DNA of 49,454 nucleotides, taken from a virus. Position 1 is the first letter of the stretch; the number at the start of each line of letters is the position of its first letter. Below the pieces are notes generated by a model. The model was not told where the DNA came from, ran no database searches, and was given only the letters and a program-made list of their open reading frames with translations. This document shows, piece by piece, positions 49,052-49,454 of this stretch. The position numbers and the translations under genes are program-made. The stretch covers positions 1-49,454 of the IMG/VR virus record IMGVR_UViG_3300001679_000056; one strand, given 5' to 3'.

Positions 49052-49454
49052 TGGCAAACCAAATCCCAGTAAAGGCAAAATATACCGGTTCAGACGTAAC
49101 CTCATTAGGAGAGTACACCTCAACTGACAAAATAGCATCCTCTTTCTTAAACACTGGCACAGGTTCTACTGATGTTGCAGTAGGTAATCATACTCACTCG
49201 GGGTATGAGACAGCAGATTCTGCTATTGTTAAGACGGATGAAACGAGTACCTACACAGCTACTCAAACATTCAAAGGAATCACAGAAACAGAAGCTACTA
49301 ATAGCACTGCAACATACACAGTTAACTTAGCTAACGGTACTATCTTTGATTTAACTTCAGCAACAGCAGTGGCTATTACTATGCCTGCTGAAGTAGCTGG
49401 TAAGTCATTCACAATTATTGCTAAGACAGCACCGACTAGCTGGACTAGTACACC
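49051..49454 (+). CDS. Tail fibre-like protein, cut by the window edge
   Basis: A good AGGAG site precedes the ATG. The first 134 codons encode a fibre-like domain, including GNHTHSGYETADSAIV, a typical phage fibre linker, and TATYTVNLANGTIFDLT with AVAITMPAEVAGKSFTI. The frame stays open to the last base and leaves two bases of a codon. Joined to the start of the window it would continue for 25 codons to a stop at base 76. Confidence 0.65.
   Translation, partial: MANQIPVKAKYTGSDVTSLGEYTSTDKIASSFLNTGTGSTDVAVGNHTHSGYETADSAIVKTDETSTYTATQTFKGITETEATNSTATYTVNLANGTIFDLTSATAVAITMPAEVAGKSFTIIAKTAPTSWTST

Overview
This window looks like the genome, or nearly all of it, of a lytic tailed phage, probably a podovirus of a marine or aquatic bacterium. 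It is AT-rich by eye, tightly packed with overlapping start/stop codons, and carries large and small terminase, portal, scaffold, P22-like coat, connector proteins and very large internal-virion-type proteins. There is no tape measure, tail sheath, integrase, tRNA or phage RNA polymerase. A plus-strand gene runs off the right end (49051 onward) and a gene tail enters at the left end (to 76). If the ends are joined, the two are in the same frame, which fits a circular map of 49,454 bp.

Layout. (1) 1-18697, plus strand: a tail-fibre-like gene; a cluster of tiny membrane, lipoprotein and exported proteins (1437-2576) that is the likely lysis locus; then tail and internal virion proteins ending in a 2873-residue giant with an HExxH peptidase motif and a PLxRFG-like segment. 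(2) 18694-36208, minus strand: the early/replication arm. Read in transcription order it has small unknown genes; a MoxR/CobS-like AAA+ ATPase, a DUF3150-like protein and an HExxH/VWA CobT-like protein; an HslV-like Ntn-hydrolase; a family A DNA polymerase; a Cas4/RecB-like Fe-S nuclease; a perfect sigma70-type promoter; a VRR-NUC nuclease; a SNF2 helicase; a single-strand-binding-like protein; an HTH protein; a terminator; and a primase-helicase. (3) 36209-37905: a control region with repeated TAGATTAT and TGTAAMGTTAG motifs, terminators, GC hairpins and a short minus-strand operon (a 97-residue protein and two tiny membrane proteins). (4) 37906-49454, plus strand: packaging and head genes (two related TerS-like proteins, TerL, portal, scaffold, coat), head-tail adaptors, a repeat protein with a frameshift, and fibres.

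Transcription thus diverges from the control region, and on a circular map the arms meet only at 18694-18697, where the last two genes overlap tail to tail. With no phage RNA polymerase seen, host RNA polymerase probably reads both arms. The control region is the best candidate for the replication origin and main switch.

The most notable items are the AAA+/DUF3150/peptidase-VWA triad, the iteron-like control region, the tandem TerS paralogues (one with a zinc knuckle), the frameshifted repeat protein, many genes of 20-40 codons for membrane peptides, and the absence of any recognisable endolysin.
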